NCBI GenBank assembly: GCA_002104945.1
Contig: MCFH01000006.1
Coordinates: forward strand, 124,001-188,000
Direction: 5' to 3'
DNA: 64,000 nucleotides
Origin: Piromyces finnis
Lineage: Eukaryota > Neocallimastigomycota > Neocallimastigomycetes > Neocallimastigales > Neocallimastigaceae
Numbering within the stretch: the first letter of the stretch is position 1; every line of letters begins with the position of its first letter. Shown in pieces: positions 1 to 12,734 of this stretch. Made by a program: the position numbers and the translations under genes. The notes under the pieces were generated by a model. That model searched no databases and was not told the DNA's origin. It saw nothing but the letters and a program-made list of their open reading frames with translations.

Positions 1-1297
1 ATAAGTAATTTATTCTTGGACTACACTACATATATAGATTGTTCACTAAATCTATTTTTTAAGCATATAGGAATATCATTATTTTTGATTATATTTTATT
101 ATATGATAGAACTAAATCATGAATTAGGTATAAGGCGAGATGCATTTATTAATTCTACTAGTGATGAAATTACATCATATACAAAATGTGACTATGACAG
201 TATATTATTTCATAATGAAGATAAAAATTGGTCATTTAACAATTGTCCATATTTAATAAATTCAATGGATGAAAAACTAAAAATAAGATTAGATTCTCTA
301 AGTAATGAAATCAAAAATTTACAACCAATTAATATTAGTAAATACTTTTCATATGTAATAGATGAAAAGAATATAAAAATTTTAAACTCTTCTGAAAGAG
401 AAGTAAATGAAAAAATATATAAAAAAATCAAAAAAGTTAATACACTTTATTTTGAATTATTTCTTTTATATTTATTAAATACAATATTTTTAATAGTTGT
501 AATTTGTCGAAATTCTATGAAAAATAATGAGTTGAAATCAATTTCAATTATTCAAAATATTAATGGGAAATGGGAGTACATGTGTATTCTTGATAAATAT
601 GATTTATTTGAAAGTATAATTGAATTTCTATTTCTAATATTAATTATGAACAAAGGAGATCAATTACAAAATTTCAACAATATTTTTAAATATACATATT
701 ATATTGAAAATTCAATAAGGATAGGTATCTTTTCAGGACCTGTATTAAATGTAATATAAACATATAAAATATATATTGATATAAAAATTTTTTAAAAAAA
801 GACTGATTATTTTTATTTTTAATATTTAATAATAATAATAATAATAATAATAATTACAACAAAATCATTACCAAAATATTTATCAATATCTATAGATAAT
901 AAGTTATTTTATCTTTTTAAATAATCAGAAATATCAAAGATTTTCAAAAGTTATTTTTGATACTATATTTAATTCTATTGGATATTTCATTTTCTTTTTA
1001 ATTTTTATATGGGAAATTTTAATTTTTATTACAAAAAAGTGTAATAATATAAATAAAAATTATTTTGTATATAAAAAACATGAGAAATGTGCTCTTCATA
1101 ATTCTACTACTTGTGAATGTTCTTTAAATGTTACCAACGAACAAATGAAACTTGATATAAGAGAGTCACTTGATTTTTATAAAATATGTTCATCTTATTA
1201 TGTATTCAACCAAAGGAAATTACATTATATTAATGCAGTATCAAAAATAAATATGATTTATATATACAGTAATAATAAAAATCATAATATTTTTTAA
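1..1297 (+). CDS. Multi-pass membrane protein, 3' part (unrecognised family)
   Basis: The reading frame is already open at base 1 and its first usable ATG is well inside the protein, so the 5' part of the gene lies outside the window. Two exons are proposed: 1-741 and 896-1297. The donor GTATTA at 742 and the acceptor TATAG at 891-895 join in phase 0 across a 154-base intron and give about 380 residues. About five hydrophobic segments are visible: near residues 10-35, 160-182, 203-222, at the exon junction (about 238-255), and about 270-295. A soluble loop of about 120 residues separates the first two. A Cys-containing hydrophilic tail follows the last one. The layout could be the end of a seven-helix receptor or of another multi-pass protein. 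I do not recognise the family and assign no function. Confidence 0.5.
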
Positions 1298-2271
1298 TTT
1301 AATTTCATCATTTAATATTTAATAATAAAAAATATGTAAACAATCATTTATACTTTAAATCACTGTCTTTATTATAAGTTAATATAACTTTTACATTTAA
1401 AGATATTAATTAAAATTTTAAATGTTTTATATAAATATTAAAACATGTTTTAACGATATAATAATAAAATTTAATAAAAAAAATATCGTTTTAAATTCTT
1501 ATTATGGAGCCTTTAAAGTTTCATTAATAATCGTTATATATAAAAGAAATAAATTATAAGAACATTGACACTAGTGTTAAATATAAATATTTAAATATAA
1601 ATGCTATTATTTTGAAAATAGGAGTGTTTAGGCTGAAAATTCAGTATGGCAAACCAGAAGGTCATGACCACATAGATATAGGAAATAGGCAACATTTTTA
1701 TAAAAACCACTATTAGGATTATTCTAATAAATGGGAAAGATGAACTCAGTAATTAAATTTTTTTTAAAATAATATAAATTTTCAAAATTAAAAATAACTA
1801 TAAAATTATAATAAAACAAATCTTTTTGTTATTCGATTATCAATATTAATTTATAATATAAATAAAATATTTAATAAATTATTAAAAAATATTGATATTT
1901 TAATATATTTATACTGGAGCAAAATAAAATAATAATATTAATAATAATTATTTTATATTTTTTAATATTTTTATTTTTTGGTAAAAGTATTTATTTTCTG
2001 ATGGATAATACATTTAAGTGAATTAATTGAACCAATCATAAAAAAAAATAAAATCAATATTTTAATGTTATATTTAATTAAAAGTTTATTTTTACTTTAA
2101 TATACTTTTTATTTTTTAAATATTTTAATAAAATATTATAGTAGAAATTAACTTTTTATTGAATTATTTTTATAATATTTCTATAATTATATTATTTTAT
2201 TTAATAAATTATTAATAAAATAAAATAAACTAAATAGTTTATAGAATATTTAATATATATTATGTTATATA
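1298..2271. other. AT-rich spacer with one retroposon relic
   Basis: Apart from the repeat relic at about 1615-1757, I see only A/T-rich DNA with no usable frame. Confidence 0.6.
1615..1757 (+). repeat. SINE-like relic A (3' part)
   Basis: The segment follows the 3' part of the complete element at 57453-57947: the block around GGCTGAAAATTCAGTATGGC, then CAGAAGGTCATGACCAC, then ATGGGAAAGATGAACTCAG before an A/T-rich end. It shares a variant (ACTATTAGGATTATTCTA) with the relic at 23895, so those two may form a subfamily. Most differences from the complete copy are G/C to A/T changes. No target-site duplication is visible. Confidence 0.75.
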
Positions 2272-2520
2272 ATTAACCACAAAAATATTTATTTTATATT
2301 AATTATTTCAATATATTGATCATTTTACAGATGTTTGCATTGTAACATTCATAATCAAGTTTTTTAGCCAAATAAATATTATAAATAATACCATATTTAT
2401 TATTATTTTAAACATTCCAAATACCTTCATTGTTGATATACATAACTTTAATACAACGTAGAAATTCTATTTATTTGACCAGCAATTTTGGGTTTAGTTT
2501 TAAATTTTAGTTTTAGTTTT
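2272..2520 (-). pseudogene. Two decayed fungal dockerin (CBM10-type) domains behind the CE6 gene
   Basis: After the esterase stop codon, the minus strand continues with a Lys/Thr-rich stretch like the linkers of gut-fungal cellulosomal enzymes. It is followed by two broken copies of the fungal dockerin. Copy 1 (about 2484-2384) shows CWSNK, a stop, and after a frame change KVMYINNEGIWNV, a stop and NNNKYGII. This fits the family pattern of Cys-Trp start, Val-x-Tyr-x-Asn/Asp-x-(Asp/Glu)-Gly-x-Trp, and Glu-Asn-Asn before Cys-Gly-Ile. Copy 2 (about 2374-2272) shows YLAKKLDYECYN, where two Cys and one Trp codon of the expected motif look mutated by single bases, and it ends with a degraded ENKYFCG. 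Stops and frame breaks make both non-functional. Confidence 0.7.
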
Positions 2521-2542
2521 GGTTTTGACTTTCGTAATATTC

Positions 2543-3328
2543 TTAGTTTTTAACTTCAACATCACCTATAATTTTTAACATTTCTTCAGCATAACGTTGA
2601 CCTAAAGTACGATATGCAGCAGAAGTGAAGTGAAGACCATCACCTTGTTGACCTAAACCCTGGGAAAATATAACATGTGCAGATGGAATAACCTTTGGAA
2701 GCTGTTGAATAATTGAATTCATACTTCCACATTGACCACCTTCATTACTTTGGACTACTTCACCAGCAAGGAATGGAACATCATCAGCTTTTAAGCCTAA
2801 GTCTTTAAGAATATTATAGTAAACATTTTTAACACGATTTGGCCAATTTTGTTGACCAGTGTTTGTTTCACCTTGATGGAAAAGAATACCTTTAATGACA
2901 CCAACTTCTTGAGCCTTTTTTCCCATGTCGATTAAACGACCATATGGATTACCACCGTATGAATTAACTCTATTAATCATGAAAGATTGTAAAGGATAAC
3001 TTTTGTAATTATCTTTTTCAAAAAGTTGAATATCACAACCAGCAATAGCAACAACAATAACACCAATCTTAATCTCTTGTGGTAATTTTTTGACCAATGT
3101 TCGACCAAAATAATCTACTGGACCTAACATACCATCACAATTTGCAAGTGGTGGGATAGCATCATACCATTCGCCTATTTGACGGCCATTTCCATTAAAA
3201 GGAGAAAGAACTTGAAAACGTTTATCTACAGTTTTGTCTTGATTTTCAATTGGACCTTGGCCTTCCATATTAGATTGTCCAAAGGCTAAGTAAATGTGAA
3301 AGTTTGGATCTGGTAACATTTTAGCCAT
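2543..3328 (-). CDS. Carbohydrate esterase family 6 (acetylxylan esterase type), no signal peptide
   Basis: A single-exon gene of 261 residues. The in-frame ATG at 3328 is chosen because the frame further upstream starts only with TTG. CE6 enzymes are SGNH-type serine esterases that remove acetyl groups from xylan. The family marks are visible: GQSNMEG with the nucleophile at Ser19, FHQGE near residues 149-153, and the Asp and His of DGLHFT near residues 230-233. The catalytic domain is full length. The protein starts MAKMLPDPNFHIYLAFGQSN, with no secretion signal, and I find no upstream exon that would supply one. Two decayed dockerins lie behind the stop, so the ancestor was probably secreted and cellulosomal. 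The intact frame suggests either a recent loss or a new intracellular role. CE6 enzymes of gut fungi resemble those of rumen bacteria, so a bacterial origin of the domain is likely but not shown here. Confidence 0.88.
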   Translation of the reverse strand: MAKMLPDPNFHIYLAFGQSNMEGQGPIENQDKTVDKRFQVLSPFNGNGRQIGEWYDAIPPLANCDGMLGPVDYFGRTLVKKLPQEIKIGVIVVAIAGCDIQLFEKDNYKSYPLQSFMINRVNSYGGNPYGRLIDMGKKAQEVGVIKGILFHQGETNTGQQNWPNRVKNVYYNILKDLGLKADDVPFLAGEVVQSNEGGQCGSMNSIIQQLPKVIPSAHVIFSQGLGQQGDGLHFTSAAYRTLGQRYAEEMLKIIGDVEVKN

Positions 3329-4906
3329 TATAAATATATTTTTCTTATTTAATTTCAATAAATATTATAAATATAGTAATTAGATTTATGAAATGGTATT
3401 AAAATAAATATGATATTTGTATATATTTATTTTTTCCTTTTATCAAAATAAATGAAATTTTTAATTTAAAAATTTTTAATTGAGTAAAAATGGACTGATT
3501 TTATAGTAATTCAAAAAAAGAAAAAAAATATAAATATGTTTATTATCTGATATACTTTTAATATTATTAAATTAATTAAATCCTTTTATATATAATATAT
3601 TATAATAATAACAAAAAAAAAAAAAACATTAAATGATATAAAATGTTTATAATGTATATAATGTATATATTTTTTGTTTTAATATAATTATGCTTATTAA
3701 ATAATTGGTTATGATTAGTTGATGAATACATATTTTTTCAATATTAATTAATTTAGCAGAATTTTAATATAAATTAAAGTTTTTAAATAATATAAACATG
3801 TTTTTTTTTTTTTTTTTTCTATAAATGAATAGAAAAAAAGCAAGTGATTATAAACATTTTTAATATGATTATGTATATAATGGATAAAAAGAAAATCTTC
3901 ATATTTTTATAAATGATCTTTAATATAATATAAAAGTTTATTATGGTATAATTTATAAGGAATTTTATACTATTAAATAAATATAAATTAATATAAAATA
4001 TTTACTTTTTTTTTCTTTATTTTTTATAATTGTAAAAAAGTAATAACAAAAACTTGTTAATTAAAATAAATATACAATATATAAATTTCTATAGGTGAAA
4101 AATGTATGTAATTAATTTTTTATTTTCAATATTTAATAATAATATTAATAAATATTATTACCATTAAATATTATAAATCATTTTTGTCATTCATTATGAA
4201 ACTTCTTAACAATACTATGTTTACAAACAATGATCAATGTTTAATAAGTTTAAAGCAACGATCAAGAACGTTAAAACTGAAAAAATAGTAAGATCAGCCA
4301 TTTGGCAATATTTGATTATGACTTTCAGTCAGTCACATTGAAGCAATCGAAGGACAAATATAATTATTATATTTGAGTATAATAATTGTATATTGTATAA
4401 TAGTGACTTATTTTTGTTCATATGTTAATAATTAAAAAAAAATTCCAAAAATATTTATAGACTTTCCCTTTTATTTATACAACAATCTTCTTTTTTATTT
4501 ACTAATATGACTTTTATAATTGTTAATTTTTTCTTTTTTTTTTGAAATAAAATATATATTTTTAATTTTTTTTTTATTAATATAAATGATTGTGTGTGAT
4601 ATATTAATATAAATATGAAGATATAATAATATACATTATATATGCTTATATAAAAAATTAAATATTGATTTATTATCTTTCTAAATATTGAATAATTTCA
4701 ATTATTGCTTTTTTTTTTTTTTTTTTAATAATATTTATATATATAAATATTTTAATATTAAATAACGTTAAAAATAATGAGTTAATCTTTATATTTCTTT
4801 TTCTATTGTAAAATGTATAATAAAATGAAATATAGATTTTTGAGTAAAATTTTTATTATAAAATGAAAATTTAGAAGTCTTTATAATGATATAGATATTA
4901 AGGGTC
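3329..4906. other. AT-rich spacer with one retroposon relic
   Basis: Non-coding DNA between two minus-strand genes. It holds the relic at about 4255-4362 and short poly-A/poly-T runs. No frame with family resemblance was seen. Confidence 0.6.
4255..4362 (+). repeat. SINE-like relic E (3' part, internally deleted)
   Basis: The block from CGTTAAAACTGAAAAAATAG to CAGCCA matches CGTCGAAGCTGAAGAAACAG to CAGACCA of the complete element, with mainly transitions towards A/T. A second block, CATTGAAGC then ATCGAAGGACAAAT, matches CATTGGAGC then ATCGATGGGAGAAAT. The part between the blocks is shortened and poorly alignable. Confidence 0.55.
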
Positions 4907-7900
4907 TTAAACAACTTGATGATTTGGTTTAATTTCTTTAATTTCGCCATCATCATCGTCATCATCTAAATCTTCTTCTTCAACATCTTCTTCATCTTCA
5001 TATTCTAAATCAATTAAAGCCAAGTCAAGACCCCAGACACGACGTTTAATAGCTTTGTATACTTCAGAGAATGCAATAAAGAATAAAATAGAAAATCCGA
5101 TTAAAGCCCATTGCCAAGTAATATAAGTTTGTTTAAATACTTTATCATTAATAACAGGGATGTAAGCGGTTGGAACAATAAGAATAAGACCAAGGATGAA
5201 AGAGAAAAGAAGTGCTTTATTCATTTTTTGCTTTGTGAAGAAACCACTCTTACGGTTATGACGACAATTAAAACCATGAACTAAAATTAATAAAGAAAGA
5301 ACATAAAAGGCAACACCACGAGCAAGGAAACCGATTTTACATTTTTCTTCTTCAATACCGTCACTTTCATTACAATTTACATTATTTGTTAATAAATCTG
5401 ATCCATTCTTTGCTATAATTGTAATAATATAAGATACTAAAGATAAAACACCCATAAGCAAACCATAAATGACAGTATCTAACATTAATTCGAAAGAAAA
5501 CAATGAGGAAGAAAGTGGTCTTGGTGGATGATGCATAACATCCTTAGCAGCTTTTTCAACACCAAGAGCTAAAGCAATTGGAGAACTAGTAACCATATTT
5601 AAGTATAAAATTTGAGCTGGAGACATAGGGAATACAGATACATTTTGATCTTTAAAGAATAAACCAAGTACTAAAAGAACAACTTCAGATACATTACCAG
5701 AAAGTAAGTGGAGAGTGAATTTACCAATATTAGTGAAAATTCTACGACCAGAAGCAATAGCATGGACAATACTAGCGAAATTATCATCAGTTAAAGTAAT
5801 AGAAGAAGCTTGCTTTGTGACATCACTACCTCCTTTACCCATAGCAATACCAATATCAGCCATTTTAATAGCTGGAGCATCATTAACACCATCACCAGTC
5901 ATAGCAACAAACTTTTCACGACGACGGTGAAGAGCTTCAATAAGAGTAACTTTTGTTTGTGGGGTACAACGAGCAATAACTAATGGTAAGTAAGTCATAG
6001 CATCAACATCCTCTGGCTTCATATTATCAAAATCGGAGGCAACCATAACAACATTCTTTTTATTCATATTTTCCTTTGAAATAATACCAATTTCGGCAGC
6101 AATAGCTTTAGCAGTAGCTGGGTGATCACCAGTAGCCATACGAACAATAATACCTGCTTCTTGACACATTCTAACTGAGGCTGCTGATTCTTCTCTTGGT
6201 GGATCATACATACCAATAATACCGAGATAAATTAAATCACTTTCAGCTTGTTCTCTAGTCATATTTTCATCATAAGTATCTCTAAAAGCATAAGAAAGAC
6301 CTAAAACACGCATACCTCTGGATGCAAATTTCATCATAAACTTTTTGGATTTCTTTCCAACATCTGGATGAATTTGTTCAATTTGATTATCTTTAGTCAT
6401 ATAATTGTTACAAATAGAGAGTTCACTTTCCATTGCACCCTTAGATAAGAAGAGATATTTACCAGTTTCTTTGTTTTTGTAAATAACAGTCATACGTTTA
6501 ACAACAGCATCAAATGGATGTTCCATAATAAATTCATACTTTTCAGAAATTTTTTCTTTAGTGTAACCAAACTTTTGAGCAAATACTACTAAAGCGATTT
6601 CAGTTGGATCACCAATACTTTTCCAAGCATTTTCTTCTTTTTCATAGAATAGAGATGATGTACTACATAAGGCACAAACCATACTGGCTAAATCTAAACG
6701 TTGACTATCTTGATTAATTTCACTTAATGGGACTTCCTCAGTGTATTTCTTACTGTCTGGAGCCTTTCTCATTAATTTACCTTCTGGAATAATACCAACA
6801 CCAGTAACTTCAAAATCTTCTTCACCAATATAGCAACTTTTGACAACCATTTTACTTTGAGTTAAAGTACCAGTCTTATCAGAACAAATATCTGTAACTT
6901 GACCTAAAGCTTCTAAGGCGGCTAAACGACGAATAATAGCCTTTTCTTTAGCCATGTGACGTACACCGACAGCCATAGTAACAGTAACGACAGCTGGAAG
7001 ACCTTCTGGTAAAATAGCAACGGCTAAAGAAATAGCATATAAAAGAACTTCAGAAGTAATCTTAAATTTGTTTACAGCAAAGACAACTACTGCTAAAATA
7101 ATAGCAATTCCTAACAATAAGAACATCATTCTGTCCATAGTCTTTTGAAGTGGTGTTTTACCACTTTGACTTTTGCTTTCACTCTTTTCTAACATAACAG
7201 CAATCTTACCAACTTCAGTTTTTAAACCAGTACCAATAACAATACCAATACCTCTACCTTTAGTAGCTAAACTATTTTTAAAAGCACAATTTGTTCTATC
7301 ACCAACAGAAATTTCATTTTCTTTAACTTCAAGTTTATTAACTTGCTTTACAGCTGGAACAGATTCACCAGTTAATAAGGATTCATCAATTTCTAAATTA
7401 ACAGCTTCGCATAAACGAAGATCAGCTGGGATAACATCACCTTCTTCTAAGTAAACAACATCACCTGGAACAACTTCTCTGCATGGAATAACGTTAACTT
7501 CATGATTACGTAAAACTCTAGCGGTTGGAGAAGACATTTTCTTTAAAGCTTCCATAGTTTTTTCAGACTTAAATTCTTGGAAGAAACCAATACCAGTATT
7601 TGTAACAATAACAACAGCTAATACAATAGCTTCAACCCAATCTTGTACACAGCAACTGACAATCAAAGCAATAAGTAAAACAATATTCATAGAGTTGAAT
7701 AAGTTACTTAAAAATACCTTTAAGGTAGAAGTACCAGATGAACCATACAATTCATTGGCACCTACTCTTTGAAGTCTTTCTGTAGCTTCATCTTGGGTAA
7801 GACCAGTAGTAACATCTATTTTAATATTAATTTAATAAAATTAATTTATTCTGAACAAAAATAGAATAACTACTAAATTTAATATATATTATTTCAATGA

Positions 7901-8302
7901 CAACTTTTCATACTATAAATATCTATAATACTAAGTTTTTAATATCCTTTAATTTTTATTTTAATATTCTTAATACATATGAATAACATATAATATTCAT
8001 TAAAATTTTCGAAGGCTTATTAATACTTTCTTTTTTATTAAAAAATTTTTTTATCTATTTATTACTTTTATTTATATAAATAGTTATTATACTGAAATTA
8101 ACTTCAACATATAAAATTCTTATTTCGTTCTTTTTTAACCTCTTAAAAAAATTTTTTTTTTCATTTTCTTGTTCAATTATTGTATTTTATAAAAGCACTT
8201 ACCTGTGTGTAATAATGATTTAGTTTCGTCAATTGATAGTAAATGGTATTCTACCTTTTCTTCTTCTTCCTTTGGTTCAATAATTACGTCTTTACTAGAC
8301 AT
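4907..8302 (-). CDS. ENA1: ENA-type (P-type IID) Na+/K+ efflux ATPase
   Basis: Two exons, 8203-8302 and 4907-7815. A 387-base intron has donor GTAAGT and acceptor ATAG, and the phase-1 junction restores an Asp codon. The product is about 1002 residues. The family pumps Na+ or K+ out across the plasma or inner membranes, using ATP. Visible marks are the N-terminal cation-ATPase domain (LTQDEATERLQRVGANEL), TGES near residues 182-185, the phosphorylated Asp of SDKTGTLTQ near residue 346, TGDGVNDAP near 675, and about ten membrane segments. A PEGLP motif lies in the fourth. The stretches MVTSSPIALALGVEKA and ARGVAFYVLSLLILVHGF resemble fungal IID pumps more than SERCA or animal Na/K pumps. The C-terminal tail is strongly acidic (runs of Asp/Glu). 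It lies 1.6 kb upstream of the CE6 gene on the same strand, with no visible link in function. Confidence 0.9.
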
Positions 8303-9064
8303 TTTTTTTCTTTATGATATTTAATTATATAACTATCTTTATACTATTATTATAAATTTAAATGTTTCTATTATAAAAACTGGTTCCTTATTTTTTGTTT
8401 AATAATAAATTTTTTATATTTTATAACTATATAGTTATAAAACACTATTCTTAAATAGATTTTTAACTAGATTTCTGTATAATTTGTTAAATATTCTTTA
8501 TAAAAGAAACCTATATCTATTTTCCTTTTAAATATATTTATTTCAATTTTCTTAATTATTTTAAATTTTTTTTTATTATCCTTTCTTTTCAAAAAAAAAA
8601 AAATAAAATGTATATCACCAATGAGAAAAAAATAGATTCTTTATATCTTTACTATTAATGTTAATCTATTTTTCTCTGGTATAATATTTAAAAAAAAAAA
8701 AAAAAAACCAAAAAATAAAATTAAAAACGCAACTTTTTTTTTGTTTATTATTTAAAAAAAAAGAAAAAAAAAAAAGTTAAGTTTTTTTCTTTTTTAAAGT
8801 TAAAATAATGTTATAAAATTTTAAATCTTAATAATTAAAAATGGATAATAAATTTTTTCTCAATATACTTTTTCAGTACAAATAAAAATATGAAATAAAT
8901 TTTAATATATTAAAAGTTATAATTTAAAATTAAAGTTTTTAAATCATAATATATTATCAATTTAAAGATATATGTAATACTACATTATAATAATAAAGAT
9001 GAGACCTTTATATTTCGATACTTGTAAATTAAAGCATAAAATAATTTATCATGCAACCTTTTGA

Positions 9065-9108
9065 TTTTATTTAATAATAATGAAGGCAGTCATTATTATT
9101 AAATAAAA
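9065..9108. repeat. Perfect 19-base inverted repeat with 6-base loop
   Basis: The arm TTTTATTTAATAATAATGA is followed by AGGCAG and by its exact reverse complement. The GC-containing loop stands out in the A/T background. The site lies about 760 bases upstream of the ATPase start codon. No function can be assigned. Confidence 0.8.
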
Positions 9109-12100
9109 AGAAAGATGCATATTTGAAATTAACTTATAAAAAGTAATAAACTTTAAATAATTGAATTGTTTAAATATATTATAATTATATTGTCTCGTAA
9201 TAAATATTTTAGGTTCTATAATAATAATATATTTTTATGTTACACGAATAATTGATTAATTTTATTTTCTTCAACATACACTTTATCATAATAGAACAGA
9301 CAAAAAATTGAATATTTTCCTTTATTTTCTTCTTATAAGAACTTTTAAAAATAGTAATTTCAACAAAAATATCCTAATCATCAACAAAACTAAATTGATA
9401 ATACATATAAACACAATTAAAGAGTTAATATTTATAATTATGTATATTGGTTATTATAATTGTTAATAATAACCTGCATTATTGTTAATGGTGGCATAAG
9501 TATTAAATATATATACATTATATAAATATTTTATTTTTAAAAAATAAAGATATTCATGCTCCTAATATGCTATTCTTTTTTTGAAATAAAATTATAAAAA
9601 TATATAATTATATTAATCATTATTACATAATAATTATTATATAATTAATTAAATTAAATATAAATGTAAGAAAAAAGATATAAATCTACCACACAATAAT
9701 GATATTAACTAACATTAAATAAAAAATGATAATTATAACTTATTTTCTTGTAATATTTTTTTATTTATTATTAATGTGATTTTTTTATAATAAACTGTCA
9801 ATTTAAATTTTAATATAAGTTATATAACTTAAATAAGATTATAATTAGTTTTTATAATAATAATAAGGTTACATATAAATTTAAAATTAAAACCTTAAAT
9901 AATTTTATTATAACTTTAAATTTGAGAAATGTCATATATAAAGTTCTTTTATTTTAAAAAATGAATAACATATAGGCAGTTATGTAGATAAAATTGAATT
10001 ATTGACACTATTTTTTCTCTTTAAATTTATTATATAAGTATATAATATTTAAATTAAGAGTGAAATTTTTAACAAAAGCTTTTAATATAAGTAAAATATT
10101 TATTTAAAAATATATAAAGCAAATTTGCTTTTTATGTGTATGTTATGAAATAATATCTCATTATATATATGTTCAAATATACAATAAATCATTGCATATA
10201 TTCTACTATAAATATATAATGCTCTATATATAAATATTACAATGATAATACTTAAATTTAAGCAATATAATTTTTGTCATTATTCATTATTATCAACACC
10301 CAATAATTTTCCTTAGTGTCATTTAAAAAAAAATATCAATATAATTAAATAATTAGATTATTAAAAAAAAATAAAAAAAAAATGACAATTATCATAAAAA
10401 CTCTAAATTTATTGAATAAAATAATTATTATAATAAAAAAGATAAAATAATTAAGGTTTTTTATAATCAAAATAAAAAAAAAAAAAATCTGATAATTTAT
10501 TGAATATATTTTTTCAACACCATATTATAATTACAAATACATATTATTATTTTCTTTTGTTAAAAAAAATTTCACTACAATTTATTAAATATATAAGAAT
10601 ATTTTATTTAAATAATGTAAAAAAAAAAAAAAAGAAAAAAGATAATATGATTTTTAAAAGAATTTAAAATATATAATAAATATAATAATTTTAAAAAAAA
10701 AGAGTTAAAAGATATAAATGTTCTAATATCTAATATTAATTTAATATTAATAAGTTTTAATTTTGAATTAGCAATGACTATTAAGGTTTTGCCATTTCAA
10801 TATTTTTATAATAATAATCAAGTAGTATTTTTATTTTAAATTTTCACATTATAATATTATTACCATATATGAAAGGTAAAAATTTAATTTAATGAATAGC
10901 TGTCAAATTTTAACCAATTATTTTTTTGGAAATTTTATATAATTTTAATATAAAAAAGAAAAGAAAAACAGAATAATGTTTGAATATATTTTAAGTTTTC
11001 CCTTTATAGATCAGATAATTTATTTTAAAAATGATATTATATATATGTATAATTAGTTTCAACATTCTCATTATAATTTAATATTAAAGTTCTAACTAAG
11101 CTTTAATAAAAATTAAAATGTCAATTATTGTATGAAATATTCATATGAATAACAATAGTTTAATTTTCTTTAACATCATTATATACATATATATTAATAG
11201 ATAATGATAATATAAACTTTAATCATTTTTTATTTTTTGAAAAGAATACCTTTTAATAAAAATATGATAATAGAATTATTCAAAAAATATAGTTTTATAT
11301 TGTAAACTGTAAACAAATATATTTAATAGTATTTAATAATAATTTTAAATTATAATATGTCTTTAGAAACCAAAAGTGGTTTTTTAGTAATTGATAATTA
11401 ATAGTTAATTATTTTCATGACTATCGTATGCTTATTAACTAGTTAAATAAAAAATATAATAATATTATTAATAGAATTAATAAATCATATAATTAATATT
11501 TTTATTTGATGCATTATTATTATAATGATTATTATATATTTATCTGTACTACTATAATATTTTTGTAACAATAGTATTTTACTTTCGAACTATTATAATA
11601 ATAATAAAGTTTAAAAAATTATTAAACGATATTTATATCCCACCACTTATATAATTTTAAATATTATATACATATACTATACACTATTATAAATTTCAAA
11701 TACTAATTTTCAATTAAAGTATTATTTGAAATAATTATATTTAAACAATAATTATTTTAAAATTACTACTCTCATACCTATTTCGTAAATTTTTGATTTT
11801 ATGATTTTATATAATTAACTAGTAGCTTCAAATAAAATATATAAATTAAAAAAATGCTTTTTTACTCAAATTAATATTTTCTATTTGAAAAATATAATAG
11901 GAAAAGTGTATAGTTCATAAATAATATTATTACTCATAAAAAATATTATTTTTTTATAAACTATTATATTTTAATAGAATATACATATATAACAATATAA
12001 TTAATTATTATTCATTTAGGGAAATTACTTCTTTATTATGAATAGCATTTTAGATAAATAATTTTCAACTAATTATAATTATGATACTTAAAAAATATAA

Positions 12101-12459
12101 CTTGTTATATAATAATGATTAATAAAACAAATATATACATTTTAGCAAATATGTTTATTTCTTTTTTTTAGAAAAGCTAATATCAATTATAATAATTTAA
12201 TATATATATATTTTGTTTAAAACTGTCTTAAATAAATATTATTATTGTAAAAATTAATTTATATAAATAAAAAGCTTATACTTATGTATTATTATTATTA
12301 TTATTATTGTTATTATTATTATTTTGATAAAATATAATTATATAAATCTATGATTTATAGATATGATATAATAATATAATAGTATTTCATATTGATTAAA
12401 ATAAAGTATAATAAAAATATATATATATTTCATATCAAATAAAATACCCTATCTTATAC

Positions 12460-12665
12460 TATAATAGAATATTTAATTATTAAAATAATTTAAAAATAAC
12501 TATTCCATCATTGAATTAATTAGAAAAATTAATTTTACATCTACAATTATTTCTTAATTGTATATAATAGAATATTTAATTATTAAAATAATTTAAAAAT
12601 AACTATTCCATCATTGAATTAATTAGAAAAATTAATTTTACATCTACAATTAAGAAATAATTGTA
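12460..12665. repeat. 103-base tandem duplication with flipped end
   Basis: Units 12460-12562 and 12563-12665 are identical except for the centre of their last 20 bases. There unit 1 reads ACAATTATTTCTTAATTGTA and unit 2 reads ACAATTAAGAAATAATTGTA. These are reverse complements over 19 bases, so the loop of a small palindrome is inverted in one copy. Confidence 0.9.
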
Positions 12666-12734
12666 AGGTATTTAAATATGAAATTTTAAATGAACTTTTA
12701 TATTTTTTATATTCCTTTTCTTTTTTATTATAAG

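Noticed and set aside
7750-7815. Start of the ATPase within the second exon
   Set aside because: Only a TTG lies there; the upstream exon with ATG at 8302 restores the family's N-terminal domain and the phase.
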